Notes: generated by a model not told the origin, from the letters alone. A stretch of DNA of 64,000 nucleotides from Thermothelomyces thermophilus ATCC 42464 (GCF_000226095.1 NC_016472.1:4712001-4776000); one strand, 5' to 3'; shown: positions 42,563-55,283, counted from the first letter of the stretch. Made by a program: numbers and translations.

Positions 42563-44100
42563 ATGCCCGACGATTCCATTCGACCTCTTATCCACTCTCG
42601 CTCGGTTTCTCCTGCACCGACCTTCGGAGCCCACAACAATATGAACAATCTGGATGTCGCCGGGGGAAGTTTGCGAAGGAAGGAGCGGACTTCATGGGTA
42701 GTGACGATTTCGTATGTCTTCGACTGGGTCGTGCTCGCTATCTTCGCCGCAGTCGGCTACGTTTTGGGGAAGATCACTCCGAACAAACGGCCGTTTTCTC
42801 TGGATGACCGCAATATCGCGTATGTTGTCGCCCCTTTGACCTTGCTCTGCTCTCCGGTTAAGGTTGCCGAGCAGTGCTGACAGCTCGGCAGTTTCCCTTA
42901 CACGGTCGAGGAGACTGTCCCAGTCTGGCTGCTGGTAATCATTGCCATCATCGCTCCGATCTGTCTCATCGCTGTTATCTGCCTCATATTCGTCCCCGGT
43001 GCGACAGTCCCCGTCGGGACGCCAAAGTCGCTGATCTGGAAGCGCAAGCTATGGGAGCTACACACCGGCCTGCTGGGTCTCGCCTTGTCGATAGTCGCGG
43101 CTTGGTTTATCACCAACGGCATGAAAAATCTGTTTGGAAAGCCACGGCCCGATCTCCTGTCCAGATGCCAACCCGACCTTGATAATCTCCCCAACTATGT
43201 CATCGGCGGCACGAAGGGGTTACCAATGGCGACAGCGGCTGGGCAGCTCGTGAGCCCCAGCATTTGTAAGAATCCAGACAAGCATATGCTGGATGATGGT
43301 TTCAGGAGTTACCCGAGCGGGCATTCAAGTTCTTCAGCTGCAGGTGCGCACCCGACAGTCTCAGGCTCTCGCGGGTGACGAGATTGGCTAATCATGCGCT
43401 AGGTCTGATTTACTTTTCCCTCTTCATCGCGAGCAAGTTCGCCATTACAATTCCGTTCCTCGCCCCGGCCGGCTTCGCCGACGCGTCCGCCTTTACCGCT
43501 TTCCCCTCGCGCACACGCCTGCCAAACATCAGAGTTTCCGGCCCCAATTCATACGAGCTACCTGACCGTAACCGCGGCGCGCCGTCGGCATCGACGCTGG
43601 ACACAGCCTTGGGTAACAAGGGTATTTCGCGGCACAACCAGACAATCTCAGCAGTGCGTCGTCAAGCGGCCGCGCCACCTATCTACCTTCTCTGCATCGC
43701 GGTCGTTCCCTTCTTCGCTTCCGTTTTCATCGCCGGCTCGCGGTGGTGGGATTTTCGGCACCACGGTTTCGACATCATATTTGGTTACCTCATCGGAACC
43801 GTCACTGCTATCTTTTCCTTCCGCTACTATCATCTGCCCATCTCCAGCGGTGCTGGATGGGCGTGGGGACCTCGCAGCCGCGATAAGGCGTTTTGGGCTG
43901 GTGTGGGAAGCTTCAGCTACGCAACGGACCATTTGCGAGGGACGTACCGATCCGGCGACGAAGAGGAAGCCCTGCCGAGTGCTGATCCATATGGCCGTGG
44001 CAGTGCGCTGAACGGCACCACGGATCATGCTCCATCCTCACGCAAGGCTGCGGGTCCGGAGGGGAGAGATGTCGAATATGCTGGCGATTCGAGGATCTAA
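42563..44100 (+). CDS. PAP2-family lipid phosphate phosphatase (DPP1/LPP-like)
   Basis: Three exons, 42563-42819, 42892-43343 and 43403-44100, 468 aa. Introns have branch sites GCTGAC and GCTAAT, and both splice in frame. The PAP2 catalytic triad of motifs is complete: K-N-L-F-G-K-P-R-P (KX6RP, about residue 165), PSGHSS (about 227) and SRWWDFRHHGFD (SRX5HX3D, about 350). Multiple membrane helices surround them (WVVLAIFAAVGYVLG, WLLVIIAIIAPICLIAVICL, IYLLCIAVVPFFASVFIAG). Enzymes of this type remove phosphate from phosphatidate, diacylglycerol pyrophosphate or lysophosphatidate, with the active site facing the lumen or vacuole. Between motifs 2 and 3 there is an unusually long insert rich in Ser, Arg and Pro. 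The C-terminal tail is cytosolic and polar. Substrate is not determined by the sequence. Confidence 0.9.
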
Positions 44101-44948
44101 AAAGTGTTGTGATAAGTATGTTATCTATTTCGATATGATTTGGGCAGCCAGGTGGGACTGGGTATCTCACTGCCCTAGGGAAGGTTCGACGAGCTCATTC
44201 GAGAGTGGGAAATGCATGGGCATGGTGGTCCGGCGTTTAGGGAGGCCATTTCCAACGTTAAAACACAATACAGAAGCGGGCCAGCGGAACATGGCGTGGA
44301 CTTCATAGTTGATTCTGGGTCGGTCTGTTCAGGTTCTGGCGGGACAAATTGATCTTTGTCCAAAATTTTAGTTCATTTGTTCTTTCCGAACACTCGATTC
44401 TTGAAGATCCGACGACTCTTGCAAGCTGAGAGTCCCATGTCTGCTTCTCTCTCGGGGAAGCTGCCATGTCGATTGGTGACACATCCGCCTGAAGCATTAC
44501 CTGCCCGCGATTATTCAAAGGATGTACCTTGGAGGGCTCTGGATAACGCAACTCTTCCCAAGTGGGCGGGATATGCACCGATTGTGACGCACGGCAAAGG
44601 GACATGTCGGCCTAGAAGGTTCTTGTTATACCCGTGTAGTAGTGTCATGTTCTATCGTTTCGCGTCGTGTTCCGTGCATTTGGGGGCAGACTCGGAAACC
44701 GAGCCCGCTTCAACCACAGATAGGCCATCCTTGACTCCGGTGTCCTGAGCCCCTTTCAATACAACATTCCTCCTTCAGCCTTTCCCAAGAGAACGCCCAG
44801 TTCAAATGCGCCGGCCACAAACTTTTACCTAAAAGGAATAACGGAGAAGTAAACCACCTATAGAAACGAACCGCTGTTACCATGCCGTTCAAACGCGCCC
44901 CTTTTGCGATGCCAGACGTGAGATGCCATACCTCCTCTTTCGGACACC
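44101..44948. other. convergent 3' spacer, PAP2 gene / CK2 beta
   Basis: About 850 bp with no credible ORF, repeat or RNA gene; 3' UTRs of both genes. Confidence 0.55.
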
Positions 44949-45955
44949 TTATGCAGCGCTCCCCATCTGCGCCTCACCCCCAAACGCTCCGGACGAGCCG
45001 GCCCCGGCAGGATTAGGACGGGTAAGAGCCATCCGTTCCTCCTCCTCCTCCTCCTCGGGGTCGTCCTCCTCCTCGTCATCGTCCAGGTCGTCCTCGCCGT
45101 CATTGAACCCGCTCTCGACCTCCATCTTGCGCAGGCGGCGGCGCATTTCGTCACGCACGCCGTTCTGCCAGCGCATGAGCGCCGCGGCCGCGTGGACCTT
45201 GAAGCCGTAGACGCGGGGAATGTAGCGCTCGGCGCTCTTGGTGGGAATTAGCCCCGGGTAGACCTGGAAGAGGATGTTGTGGAACGAAGTGCCGAAGTAG
45301 GCGCCGTCGATGGACGCATGGCGAGAGGACTTGGGGTTGTACGTGTCCTCGCAGCGCGCACAATACAGCTTGACGGGTTTGAGGTTGGGGACATCGGAAA
45401 GGCCCATGGGCAGGAGCGGATGCGAGTTGCACATTACACGCGGGCATTTGCCGAAGTCGCCTTTCTTGTACTTCTCGAGCTGGTTTGGGGGTAGGGGGCG
45501 GGTTTCATGTCCGTTAGTCTCGTAATGGAAGGCGAACGAACGATGGGAGCAGAAGCGGGCACGCTCATACCATCTTCGCCAAACCCCTTGTAGTGACGAT
45601 ATAACGGGCGTGGACGAGACCATACAGATGCCGGGCTGATTTCTCTATCGTCTCGCGCATCTCGTCGTCGCAATCGAGGTCGAACACGTCCGTCACGAGA
45701 TCCAGCGCATACTGGTAGTACTGCACCTCAGTGTTGAGGCCAGTCAGGTTGAAACGATCCGTCAGGTATTCCTCGTCGATCTCGCAGAAGTACTCGTTGC
45801 CGCGGGACGAGATGAACTACGTGTAAGCAATGTTAGGACAAACCGTCGACAGCCGGACAAGGCACGGGAAATGATGAACATGTACGGTCAAGACATACCC
45901 AATCCCGCCAGTAGCTGGTGTAGTCGCTGTCAGACTCGGTCGCATAGTCATCCAT
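44949..45955 (-). CDS. ckb1: casein kinase 2 regulatory (beta) subunit
   Basis: Three exons, 45955-45899, 45816-45571 and 45479-44949, 277 aa. The N-terminus (MDDYATESDSDYTSYWRDW, then FISSRGNEYFCEIDEEYLTD) is highly conserved in CK2 beta. A zinc finger follows with Cys113, Cys118, Cys141 and Cys144 (CPRVMC and CARC), the dimerisation site, then SFHNILFQVYPGLIPTK and the Tyr-rich YIPRVYGFKVH. The tail has a long Asp/Glu tract (about 45030-45105) typical of fungal CKB1. CK2 beta assembles two catalytic subunits into the holoenzyme and steers substrate choice; in Neurospora ckb-1 is the clock gene chrono. The 91-nt second intron is needed to reach RGLAKM-LEKYKKGDFGKC; the unspliced frame contains unrelated residues. 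Confidence 0.94.
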
Positions 45956-47318
45956 CTTGCGATCAAGACGGTCGAAACCGAGTGCAGGAAGCTGGGCAGT
46001 GGCCGTTGGCAAGGAGGAGAACGGGGCCGAGACTGTGGAGGGATAGCTCAGATGACGAGAATCAACAGGAAAAACAACAGATCGATGGGGTGCGCTGTTG
46101 GATGTTCACGTCTTTGTCGGCGTTAGAGATCGCTGGGTTGGCGGACTGAGGGACGGCGACGGCCCACAGAGAGATTCCGTGGATGCAAGGCGGCGGCTGG
46201 AAATATGCCTGGCGGGGGGTGGGGGGCTGAGGATTCCAGTGCGCCATGGGGGGCTGCCCCACGAGGTCAGCTAGCGCCTGCCCTCAGAAGCAATGATGGA
46301 AGCAACTTGGTAGTTGCTCGCACTGTGAAACAATCAGACCGATGACCACTTGTATTCCGGGAATTAACTGTCTGAGACGGCAGCAGTTTTGAAGCTGATG
46401 ACTTGCTTTACTCACAAGCTGCCTGTATTTGAAGTATTTTTCTAGGTTATGAGGGGTGCACTTCGTCTTAGCAGCCAAACCTAAGTGCGTGCAATCCGTA
46501 TAAATGTACTGTCTTTACAGTATATACGACACTACGCACTGGCCTGGGTGGTCCTTGCCTGCCGAGTCCGCAACTACAGCTTTGGGCAACGATTTGTACT
46601 GTACTGTACAAGCGAAGCACCGTCTCCTCGTAACAGGGCCAAATGGAATATACTCGCACTTTTAAACGTGCAATCGAAGGTCTGCATTGAGGTGAAAACG
46701 ACAGCAGGCCGCTGAGTTCGACGCTTCTTCAACATTAATTATCTTCCGAATTATTCGGCAAAGGGGTGGACAGTGTGTGCGGGAATGTGGCACACGGTGG
46801 TTGGTCTTGCGCAACCGCAACCATCCGCTCCTTCCATCGCGGAGACGGCGAGCGCTGGCGATGACAAACCCGGAAGGGTGACAGGGTTCAGAACAAATGC
46901 CGCTAAAATGACCAGGCACAAGACACATGATAGCCAGAGAGGGATGAAGAATTGACACATGATAGCCAGAGAGGGATGAAGAACGCGCGCCTCTACCCGG
47001 GCTGCGAAGTGGTGATTGCTTGAGTGGATGGGCACAGGACAGACCTACTCTCGCTCTTCATCTTAGTCCATTCCAGCCAACGCCATGAGAAATAGAGGAG
47101 CTTGAGCAATATATTACGATTATGGCACGCTTCTCGGTTAGCCCGCGCGCCTGTTCCAATCGACTTGCGCCGCTTTCTGATCCCCGCCGTTCGTGGCATT
47201 TACTGTCTGCAACTGATATGAACAATGGCTGGGTTGTATCCAGAGGCCCTCTTTTTTGCTATTCACGTTCATCCAACTCCATGTCCAAACGACCTTACCT
47301 GGCCGTTTAAATATCTGG
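45956..47318. other. intergenic, CK2 beta promoter / RIC1 3' side
   Basis: About 1.36 kb without a credible gene. It contains a 30-bp sequence repeated twice at a 32-bp period (46922-46951 and 46954-46983) and a short TGTACTGTACTGTAC run near 46593-46610. Confidence 0.5.
46922..46983 (+). repeat. 30-bp direct repeat, two copies, 32-bp period
   Basis: GACACATGATAGCCAGAGAG... occurs at 46922-46951 and again, without mismatch, at 46954-46983. Confidence 0.88.
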
Positions 47319-50300
47319 TTACGGGCTGCTGACGAAAGAGCCTGCGTCGCTGGCAGAGCGCCCTTCTGCTTCCGAATCGCTCCCTGCTGTCCGTCCGAGA
47401 CCGGATCCGGCCGAACCGCCGCCGAGGGAAGGGTAGATTGCCGCAGAAGGAATCTCGAGAAATCCCCCCCTGACAGGGCCTTCGTCCATTTCGGGGCCCT
47501 GGCTCATGCGGGCTTTCACCATCTCCATCGCCTCTCTGAGCGTATCGCCGGTTTCGTCGAGGGCCGCCAAGAACCGCGCAAGCTCCTTGCACAAGTCCCA
47601 GTCTTCCTCGTGCATGGCGCGACTCAGTAGCCGCACGCTCTGCTCGCTCGCTGTAGATAGCTCGTCGAAGGTGTGAAGGATGAGCAAATAGCCGCCCGCC
47701 GTTTTCAGACTTCCACGCTGCAAACTCTCCTCAAAGAGCTCTTGGGGCGGGGGCAAATAGGCGAACAGCGTACGCCAAGAGCGCACCTCCGTCTTGCGTG
47801 TACACTGGACCACAATGTCGAGGTATTGTTTGAAGGACGAGAGGAGCGAAAGAACGCGTGGGAGAATAGCGTGCTCGGGAGCTGGAGTAGGGTTTGCATC
47901 TACCTCCTCATCCAGAACGTGGTGGAGAAGAATCTCGAGGCCGTGGGCGAAGTACTCAAGGTGTTCGTACTGCTGAGCTAGCTGCAACGCTTCGGTGGCT
48001 CTGTTTGCGGCGAGATAAGACCGCAAGATATCGGGGAAGAAGAGGTGGGTCTGCCATGGCTGGTTAGCTTGGTCCGTCGGGATACGGTGGAACGTCTCAA
48101 TCATTACCCTGATGGAAAACCGAAAGAAAGAGAAGCCGATATCGCGGCGTTGTATGAGATCCGGCTCCACACCGAGCACGATAGCCTTGGAAAGCAGGAC
48201 TGAGAGCGGATAGAAGTCGATGGGCACCGAAACCATGGGTGGTAGCTCTCGCGACGACTCTTCTCCAGAAATTGCTTTCATGACGGACTCCATGTCTGTC
48301 CACGCTTTCAACTCGGTTCCATCGAACAACCAGAGGGAATCTTCAAGAACTCGACCGCCCGTGTAGTTGGCTGCTTGGGTCAACTGCTGCGGCGCCGGCG
48401 CCGGCTCCGGGGAGTGTGGCCGGTCTCTCATGCTGAGGTAGTATTCGACGTTATGTGCGATGACGCGCATGTCGTACTTCAGAGTGCCCTCGCTGATTGA
48501 GGGCCGTAGGAGGACCAGCTTCCCATCCACGAGGAACAAGACGGATGCATGGGCTACGTCCTGGGTAGGATCTCCCTCCAGAAGCTGGTGATCTGGCAGG
48601 ATCCAGCTTAACCCCCTCACCCTTGCGGGCGACCTCACGATCCCGTGGAAAGCTATGTGGCCCATTTCAACCAGCTTGATAGAGCCTGACACGGGAGCAA
48701 ATACGTAATGATAGAGGAGGTTGTCGTATGTGTAGACCAACAACGAGTCCTCTCCCGTAGCGGTAATCAGAACGACCGGTGTCGCCATTTTCTGCGTGTA
48801 CGCCACGGTGCCGTCCAGTGCGGATTCGCGGGAGTATAGGCGCAGCTCAAAGGACCTGTTGGCCTCTACCGCCGCCACCAAGATATTCTGGTACCAACAC
48901 ATCCCCCCCCTGACTTGAAACTCGTTCTCCAGAGCTTCGTTCGCAAACGTCTTCCAGCGGCCGCTGTTAACGCTGTAGTGAGCTAGCCCCCTCCTTCCTG
49001 CCACGGCGACATAGCGGCCGTCTGCAGAGATGGCGGTGCATCTGATTGGCCACTGGTTCCAGAGGTAGACGGCGGGGACCCGACTCGTGTGCCATAAGGA
49101 CGGCTCGGCTGAGATGGATGTGAGGTCCGGCATGTCGTAGCCCCGATAGATCATGACACTCGAGGTGCTCTGAAGTACCGTCCGGAACAGGTTTGCGGGG
49201 TTGTAGCACCCCGTTACCGCGCTTCGTGCCATCTCCAAAAGCCATACCGCCGCATGCGCTGTGCTTGCCAGTAGAAGGTCGCAAGAATTACCGATCCAAG
49301 CAGCGTCCAGCACGCCAGAAAGCCATTCTTCACCATTCGCGGAGGAAATAGCGTGGTCGGCCTGAAATGTACTGCTCGAGAGCTTCCCGAAAACGCTCCA
49401 GGTTGCCCAGCCCTTCTCGAAGCCGGCAAAGAGACAGTAGCCGTCGGGCGAGTAATTGAGAGTGGTAAGTTTCCCAGAGGCAGCCGCGGAAACGTGGATC
49501 TTGTGAATGTGAGACGCAGTAATGTTGCCAGAGTAGTCCCTTGCTGAGTAGACGCGAATGCTGCCATCCGCGCAACCGACTGCGATCAGCGAGAACCTCG
49601 CATTGATCACGCACCGAACAGCATAATCCTCTTGTCGTTGAGGTAGGTGGAAGCAATAGCCTTTGAACAACTTCTTGGGGTCAGGTGGCCCATTCGAGCT
49701 GCCGTCCTGCTGTCCCGGGGTCAGTCGCTGCACTGCGTATGCCCTCCCATCGCTCGTAATCCACGTCGAGAGGTTCATTGGTCTGTCATATGTCATGTCT
49801 CTGACGGTGACCTTCTTTTCCAGCCAGCTCATGCGGCTCAGCAGTTCAGTGCTTGTCTGGCTACCCGAGCTGTCGGGTGCCCAGCGGATGCACTGGACCG
49901 CAGCGGGTTTTTGCGTGGCCACAACCAACTCGTCATCTAGAGCCAATGCGCTCTCGATCCCTGCATCGACCTTGATCACCATACGGAAACGAACGCTGAC
50001 ATCCCTCACCCCACTTCCCTCGCCCGGTCCCCAGAGTATCTGGTCGGGGGCGGCGTGGCCGGGGTCCCCGACGTGGTTCTGGCGTCTCCGCTGGACGTTG
50101 GTATGATGGGCAAAGTGCGGCCGGTATATTCGGGCCTCGGGATCTGTGGCGAGGGTGTATGTTATGAGGTAGCCCAGGCTCGTATGGAGGACAAGGATGG
50201 CAGAGTCGGGCCGGAGAAGCAGGTCGGTATTGGTGCCGTAGGTCTCGAGAGATGCCTGCGAACGGACAACGACGGCTAGGAGGACAGTTGGCTGGGATGA

Positions 50301-50770
50301 ACGTCAGACAAAAGAGCAGGCGACGACAAGAGCTACAAGGAGGCTTCCCACACCTTTGTCTGCCAGATGGTAATCGAGGTCGCCGTAATGACGGCGAAGA
50401 TGTGGCCCGCACGGGCTACACGGAGTGCGAGGATGGGCTCATGCAGAGGGATGGCGGAAGCTGCAGACCCCGTCGAGTGCGCGGGGCTGTCCTCGTCCAG
50501 ATAGTCTGGTTCGACGGGTTTGATCCCAGGGGTCAAGGGCGTGATCGGTGTCACCGGGGTAAGAGGGGTTGTCGTGGGAGGAGGCGCTGCCGAGGTGCTC
50601 GCGTCTTGATGAGCGGAGTCGGGGGAAGAAGAGAGCCAACCTTTGTCGGCCCTCTGCCCGGACGCATTGGGGACGCTAGGGAGGCCATCGTGGGAGACAG
50701 TGTGGAGGGAGCCCGTCTGGCGGGAGTTGCTCGTCGCATAGATTCGCGGCGTCCCAAGCGGCCAGTACAT
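47319..50770 (-). CDS. ric1: RIC1, Golgi Ypt6/Rab6 exchange-factor subunit
   Basis: Two exons, 50770-50354 and 50291-47319, 1129 aa. The 62-nt intron has a CTGAC branch site and acceptor CATCCCAG, giving WQTK-PTVLLAVVVRSQASLE. The protein opens MYWPLGTPRIYATSN, the standard Ric1 start, followed by a Thr/Pro-rich insert (about 40-90). The N-terminal half is a WD-like beta-propeller (CADGSIRVYSARDYSG, YSPDGYCLFAGFEKGWATW, CTAISADGRYVAVAGRRGLA). The C-terminal half is the helical RIC1 domain (LRSYLAANRATEALQLAQQY, YFAHGLEILLHHVLDEEV, VQCTRKTEVRSW). Ric1 with Rgp1 activates Ypt6 for retrograde traffic from endosomes to Golgi. The tail is Ser/Gly-rich. Confidence 0.92.
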
Positions 50771-51600
50771 GGCTCCTCGAATGCCGGGGTCTGCACGGCG
50801 GCTTTAATGCGCGCGCATCGGCGAAGTTCAGATTCCCAATTCCCGGCGTAAATTCATGTCATGGCGTATTGCTCGACCGGTGTTGTCGGTCAGGTGCGGA
50901 GGCATCCGCATTGAGCGCAAATGGCGTTGCGTTCGGTTACCCAGATAACTAGTGTACCTTAAGTGTATGGGCCGGTGGGTGGGCGGTTGCGGTCGGACTG
51001 AGGCGGACAGCTCAGGTGCTGTACTTCGTAGTGGAGCAGCCCAGCATGTCCCCACTCGGGTGGGACGGAGCTGAGAGAAGGAACACGAAAGCGGAGCGGG
51101 ACATGGCTGCTGCGAATCCCAAGAGGTCGACACCTCCGAGTCCGTGGCGGCATCTACACTAATTCATACACTTGTTACCGTGTCGGATTGCATCGAAGGT
51201 ACAGAGTACGGAGTAGTGCACACACACACACACACACAGTCCTCGGCACTAGCGAGGCAGGCGGTCACTGCGCTCCTTCAGCTTGAATGCTGGTTCCAGT
51301 GACCCACAAGTTCTTGGGATACTGATACTGTTTAGACTTGGCGCGTTCTTGTAGATTCCTTGTCCAAGACAAGACGCCCGCCCCTTAAGCCTGTGGGCGG
51401 TGCCTTCAATTCATTCAGTTACCCAAAGGTATCTGGGATACCTATCCTAACTTAGGTTTTCCGGCAAGCCTAACTAAAAAAGAGATCCCGCCCTAGATCA
51501 CTTGAAGCTCGTCGCCTATTGGAGCGCCTCGGACCCTCGACTCTACACCAAGCTTTATCGCGGTCATCACTCGGAAGCGGATTCTCCTGTCTTTCACATC
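50771..51600. other. divergent intergenic region, RIC1 / TEX1
   Basis: 830 bp serving both promoters. It contains one TACGGAGTA (51207-51215) directly beside a (CA)10 microsatellite (51219-51238). No ORF of interest. Confidence 0.55.
51219..51238 (+). repeat. (CA)10 microsatellite
   Basis: Ten CA units between the RIC1 and TEX1 promoters. Confidence 0.9.
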
Positions 51601-52955
51601 ATGTCCCAACCCGGCAGACCCAGGATCGGCCGCATCTCCAAAGAATTATTCTCAAGTTACTTCAAGGATATCCCGAGCCAACCCTACCATGAGCCGGCTC
51701 CCGGCCGCGGGTCGTCGAGCTCTCACCACCGGTGCGTCTTCCCACGATGCCGGCGGGATGTTCAGAAGCGGGGTGTGGGTGCTAATGATGATCTTTTCAC
51801 AGACTCCGCCTCATCGCCTGGAATCCCCTAAGCACTTGGGTCGCCACGGTCACCTCAGAAAAGACCATCCGCGTCTGTAAGTTGCTCTTGTGCCACGCCC
51901 CGCTGACTTGTTGTCCTGAATGGCTTCTAATGCATTGGATACAGGGAACCCTGAGAAGAGAGAGCACAGGTACTCAACGGAACTCAGGGGCCATGTTGCG
52001 GGGATTGAAAAGATAGCGTTCAACCCAGCGAAAGAGGCAGAACTCTGCAGTGTCAGCAACGACGGAGCTGTCAAGATCTGGGACGTGAGGACCAAGGCTT
52101 GTGTCAGTGAAATCAAGGGCCCCAGTGGTGCCCACTCGCTAGCTTGGGCACCTGACGGCTCCTCGCTCCTCGTTGGAAACAAGGTATGTTCAGCGATCTG
52201 GAGGTATGGATGGATGGGATGGGCTGACTCGGCGGTCATCCTAGCGCGGTGAACTCTTCCAGATATCGCCGACCAAATCTGCAGCGGTTTCTTCTCACCA
52301 GCTGGGCGTTGACACGAACCAGATGGCCTTCTGCTGGAGCGGAAAGAAGGTTTTTATCCCAACCGTTGACGGTACAATACGGATTCTCTCGTATCCCGAG
52401 CTCGAGCCTGTCTTGCACACCAGCTACTCCGCCGGAGACGGAGGACCGGCAGAGTTCATGCTCAAAGGCCATACCGCCTCCTGCCTGACAACTGAGCTTT
52501 CACCCGCCGGGAAGTACCTTGCCACAGGGGGTGCCGACTCCATCATAGCCCTTTTCGACACCAAGGATTGGATATGCCAGCGAACAATCTCCCGCATGGT
52601 CGGCCCTGTCAAATGCTTAAGTGCGGCACCAGTGCCCTGCGGACCAAGACCTTGGATGCTGATTTGGCTTTAGGCTTCACTTTTGACGGTACTTATTTGG
52701 TCGGCGGAAGCGAAGAAGGTAATTGTGGCTCATGACCTGTCGTCCGACACAAGCGCGATTCGCTTACTCGTTTGTTTACTAGGCTCCGGAATAGACGTAA
52801 TTCATACCGAAACCGGCGAGCTCATCCACACCTTCAAGACTGCGGGCCCGTGCGAAGCCGTCGCGTGGTCTCCGACGAGATATTGTCTCGCATACGGTGA
52901 CCTAGGTGTGCTACGCATCATCGACGCTGACAAGAAGCCTTCGCAAAAGCCCTAG
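51601..52955 (+). CDS. tex1: TEX1/THOC3-like WD40 subunit of the THO mRNA-export complex
   Basis: Six exons: 51601-51731, 51803-51876, 51945-52183, 52245-52620, 52674-52718 and 52783-52955, 345 aa in exact frame. WD40 blades are clear: LRLIAWNPLSTWVATVTSEK, TELRGHVAGIEKIAFNP, then LCSVSNDGAVKIWDVRTKAC, SLAWAPDGSSLLVGNK, LTTELSPAGKYLATGGADS, FTFDGTYLVGGSEEG, and CEAVAWSPTRYCLAYGDLG at the end. Order and length match THOC3/Tex1, which sits in THO/TREX and couples transcription elongation to mRNA packaging and export. Exon 5 is only 45 nt. The gene is intron-dense for its size, so no single open frame covers more than a third of it. Divergent from RIC1. Confidence 0.9.
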
Positions 52956-55283
52956 GCCCCTCCCCTTGGGCACGAACGAGGATGTTGCTCCGGAGAGAGA
53001 ACGAAGAGGTTTGCCCTGAGGGTGGTGAGAAGTCATATGAGTTTCCACCCCGAGATCAAACCCCCGCAGATGATCTCCCCCCAAACTCGAGTTGGGCCAG
53101 TGTAACGCCGATGAAGACCAAGGTTCCAGCCCACCGTCTCTAACCGTGGCGGTGCCAACAGCTGCCTATCAGCACGGGGTAATGTCCCTCCGAGCCGCCC
53201 ACTGGCGAGGATCAAGATTGGGACGATCTCTTGTCCCGTCTGTGGCTATGTGGCTGAGCGGCTCTATCCGCGCGATGTTGGGTATGAGTATCCAGAAATA
53301 TCCCAAGCTCATGGCAACCACGTGGGAAACAGATTTGCTTGGGAGAGAAGTGCTCCTTGTGTACATACACTATACTGTTGCATGCCGAGGTACGGACTAC
53401 TCTGTAGTGAACGCTACACTATATGCACTTATAGGGAGGACTGTGGGTGATGGGAGTTGGTCTAACCCCGTACTGCGCAATTTATACATACCTCTGCGAA
53501 CATGGAACCAATTACCGGGCTTAGGAGCGGCAAGAAAGAACAACCTATTTTCTTTGAGATCAAGAATGCATCCTACCATCACCCTCGCTACATCTTGAAA
53601 TATCTCTTCGTTCTTCAATGCCGTGCCTGAAGGTCCTGCCGAGTTCTCAGGACTGGCGGAGTTCTGTCCGATCAGTCGTAGCCAGATTGTGGTCATTCTG
53701 TAGCAACACAGCCCGACACATGGAAAAAGGGTGTCCTATGTGGAACCAAGTCTGGCGATTTCTAATAATAATGCACGCTAATTGCCTCATTCGAGCCAAT
53801 CGCGAGCCTCGAGGGTCACCACGGAAGCCCCCCGTGCAACCTGGGACCCGCTGAACGGGAATGTGCGCGTCGCTTTGCTGCCTCGAGACCGCAAGGGTTG
53901 CTACATGGGAGAGAGATACAGCACATTGTAACTCATGCGCATCGACATAATTTCCAAAGGACAACCCGGATGTGAGACAGTCGGCCGATCCGCGCCCCTG
54001 GTACCGAGCCGAGACTGATAGCATGTGGTCATGGAGTTATTAAACCCGTACCGCGAGCGGCAGGAACCCAAAGGGTTATTTGCCCAGTAACAGATTGACG
54101 GGCCATGCGATCAGAAACAAGCTCAAAATACCCAAGGCAGGTCCTTAGCTGACGTTACTGAGGACTGCAAGAGGGAGCTTTTGCTTAACAAAAGTACTAA
54201 TTCAATCCACGACGAGTGTGTTACCCGTTCATTCAACAGTTGTTCCTCCAGAGCTCGCCTTTTGGGAGGCCTGATTACGTGGCCGAAGTGATAACTAGCT
54301 GCGAGGGTTTGCTGCCCTTGGCTCAATGCCTTCTAGTGTATTTCCAGAATACACCTTAGCAGGGTTATATTGCAGGGACCATCATTTAATGTAGATACCT
54401 GCGGTACGGAGTAAGTAGGTATCCAAGTGTATTGACGGACAGTTAAAGCCCTGAAGAGGTGAACAAGGAGATTCTCTAAGGTATGTATACTTGAGTATGT
54501 ATGTACTGTACTTTGGAAGAAGAGGTCAAGTTACCTGGGGTGCTCTCTAAGTCACCACTGCGTACTCACATTAGGTGCCTGCTTAGGTAGTACCTGAGCA
54601 CTAGTGTATGTATGTAATCCATACAGTCTAGATCCGATGCAACTCTTTTTACACGCCACACAAATGAAGGGACATGAGGTCAAGTCTACAGAGTAGAGTA
54701 CCTACCTTAAATTCTATTCTAGTTTGACAAACAGCGAAGCTCCAATCATTACCATCTCATCCCACCCCCAGTCCCATCAGACCAAGCCTTGCAAGGCAAC
54801 ACCAGCCATTTGTAAACCGCCTGGCCCCCGCAATCTCTCTCGTCTGCACAAGTCTCGACTCACTCACCGCGTTCAGCCTGCAGAAGCCACCTCCACGATT
54901 CTTGTTCAGGCTTCAATCATCGAGGAGCCCGACTCTGAGCACCGCCAATTATTGACGACTCTTGCGCGGATCAGCTGATCCTCCTTAATTCACCCACAGC
55001 CAAGGAGGTTTCCTGCTCGAACTCGACCAGAACGCGAAAGACTCTCGCATCACTCCGTCTCCAAGTATTGAGCTGCGCGTCGTCCTATCGCGGGATATTG
55101 AAGGAACATATTTGGCGCTTTTCAACACCCCGGGAGCGCTCGGCAGTTGCTCAGCGTCGTAGACGGCCCCCCAGTTGCAGACGCGATCGAATCTGCACGA
55201 CACAGCGAATGCCGACCGTGTAGTTGCCTGTCGGCAATCTCCGAAGACAAGGGCCGCCCGAGTCCTCCGAGTCATCGCTCGTT
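52956..55283. other. intergenic, TEX1 3' side to Zn2Cys6 gene
   Basis: About 2.3 kb. ATG-started frames such as 54724-54978 look like leader shadow. Between 54340 and 54720 there are many short GTATGTATGTA, TACTGTAC and AGGTACCTA-type words, plus one TACGGAGTA (54405-54413). The last ~550 bp are CT-rich and likely promoter and 5' leader of the transcription factor. Confidence 0.5.

Noticed and set aside
53092-53598. 168-codon plus-strand frame downstream of TEX1
   Set aside because: Mixed composition, no start context or domain; probably 3' UTR and spacer.
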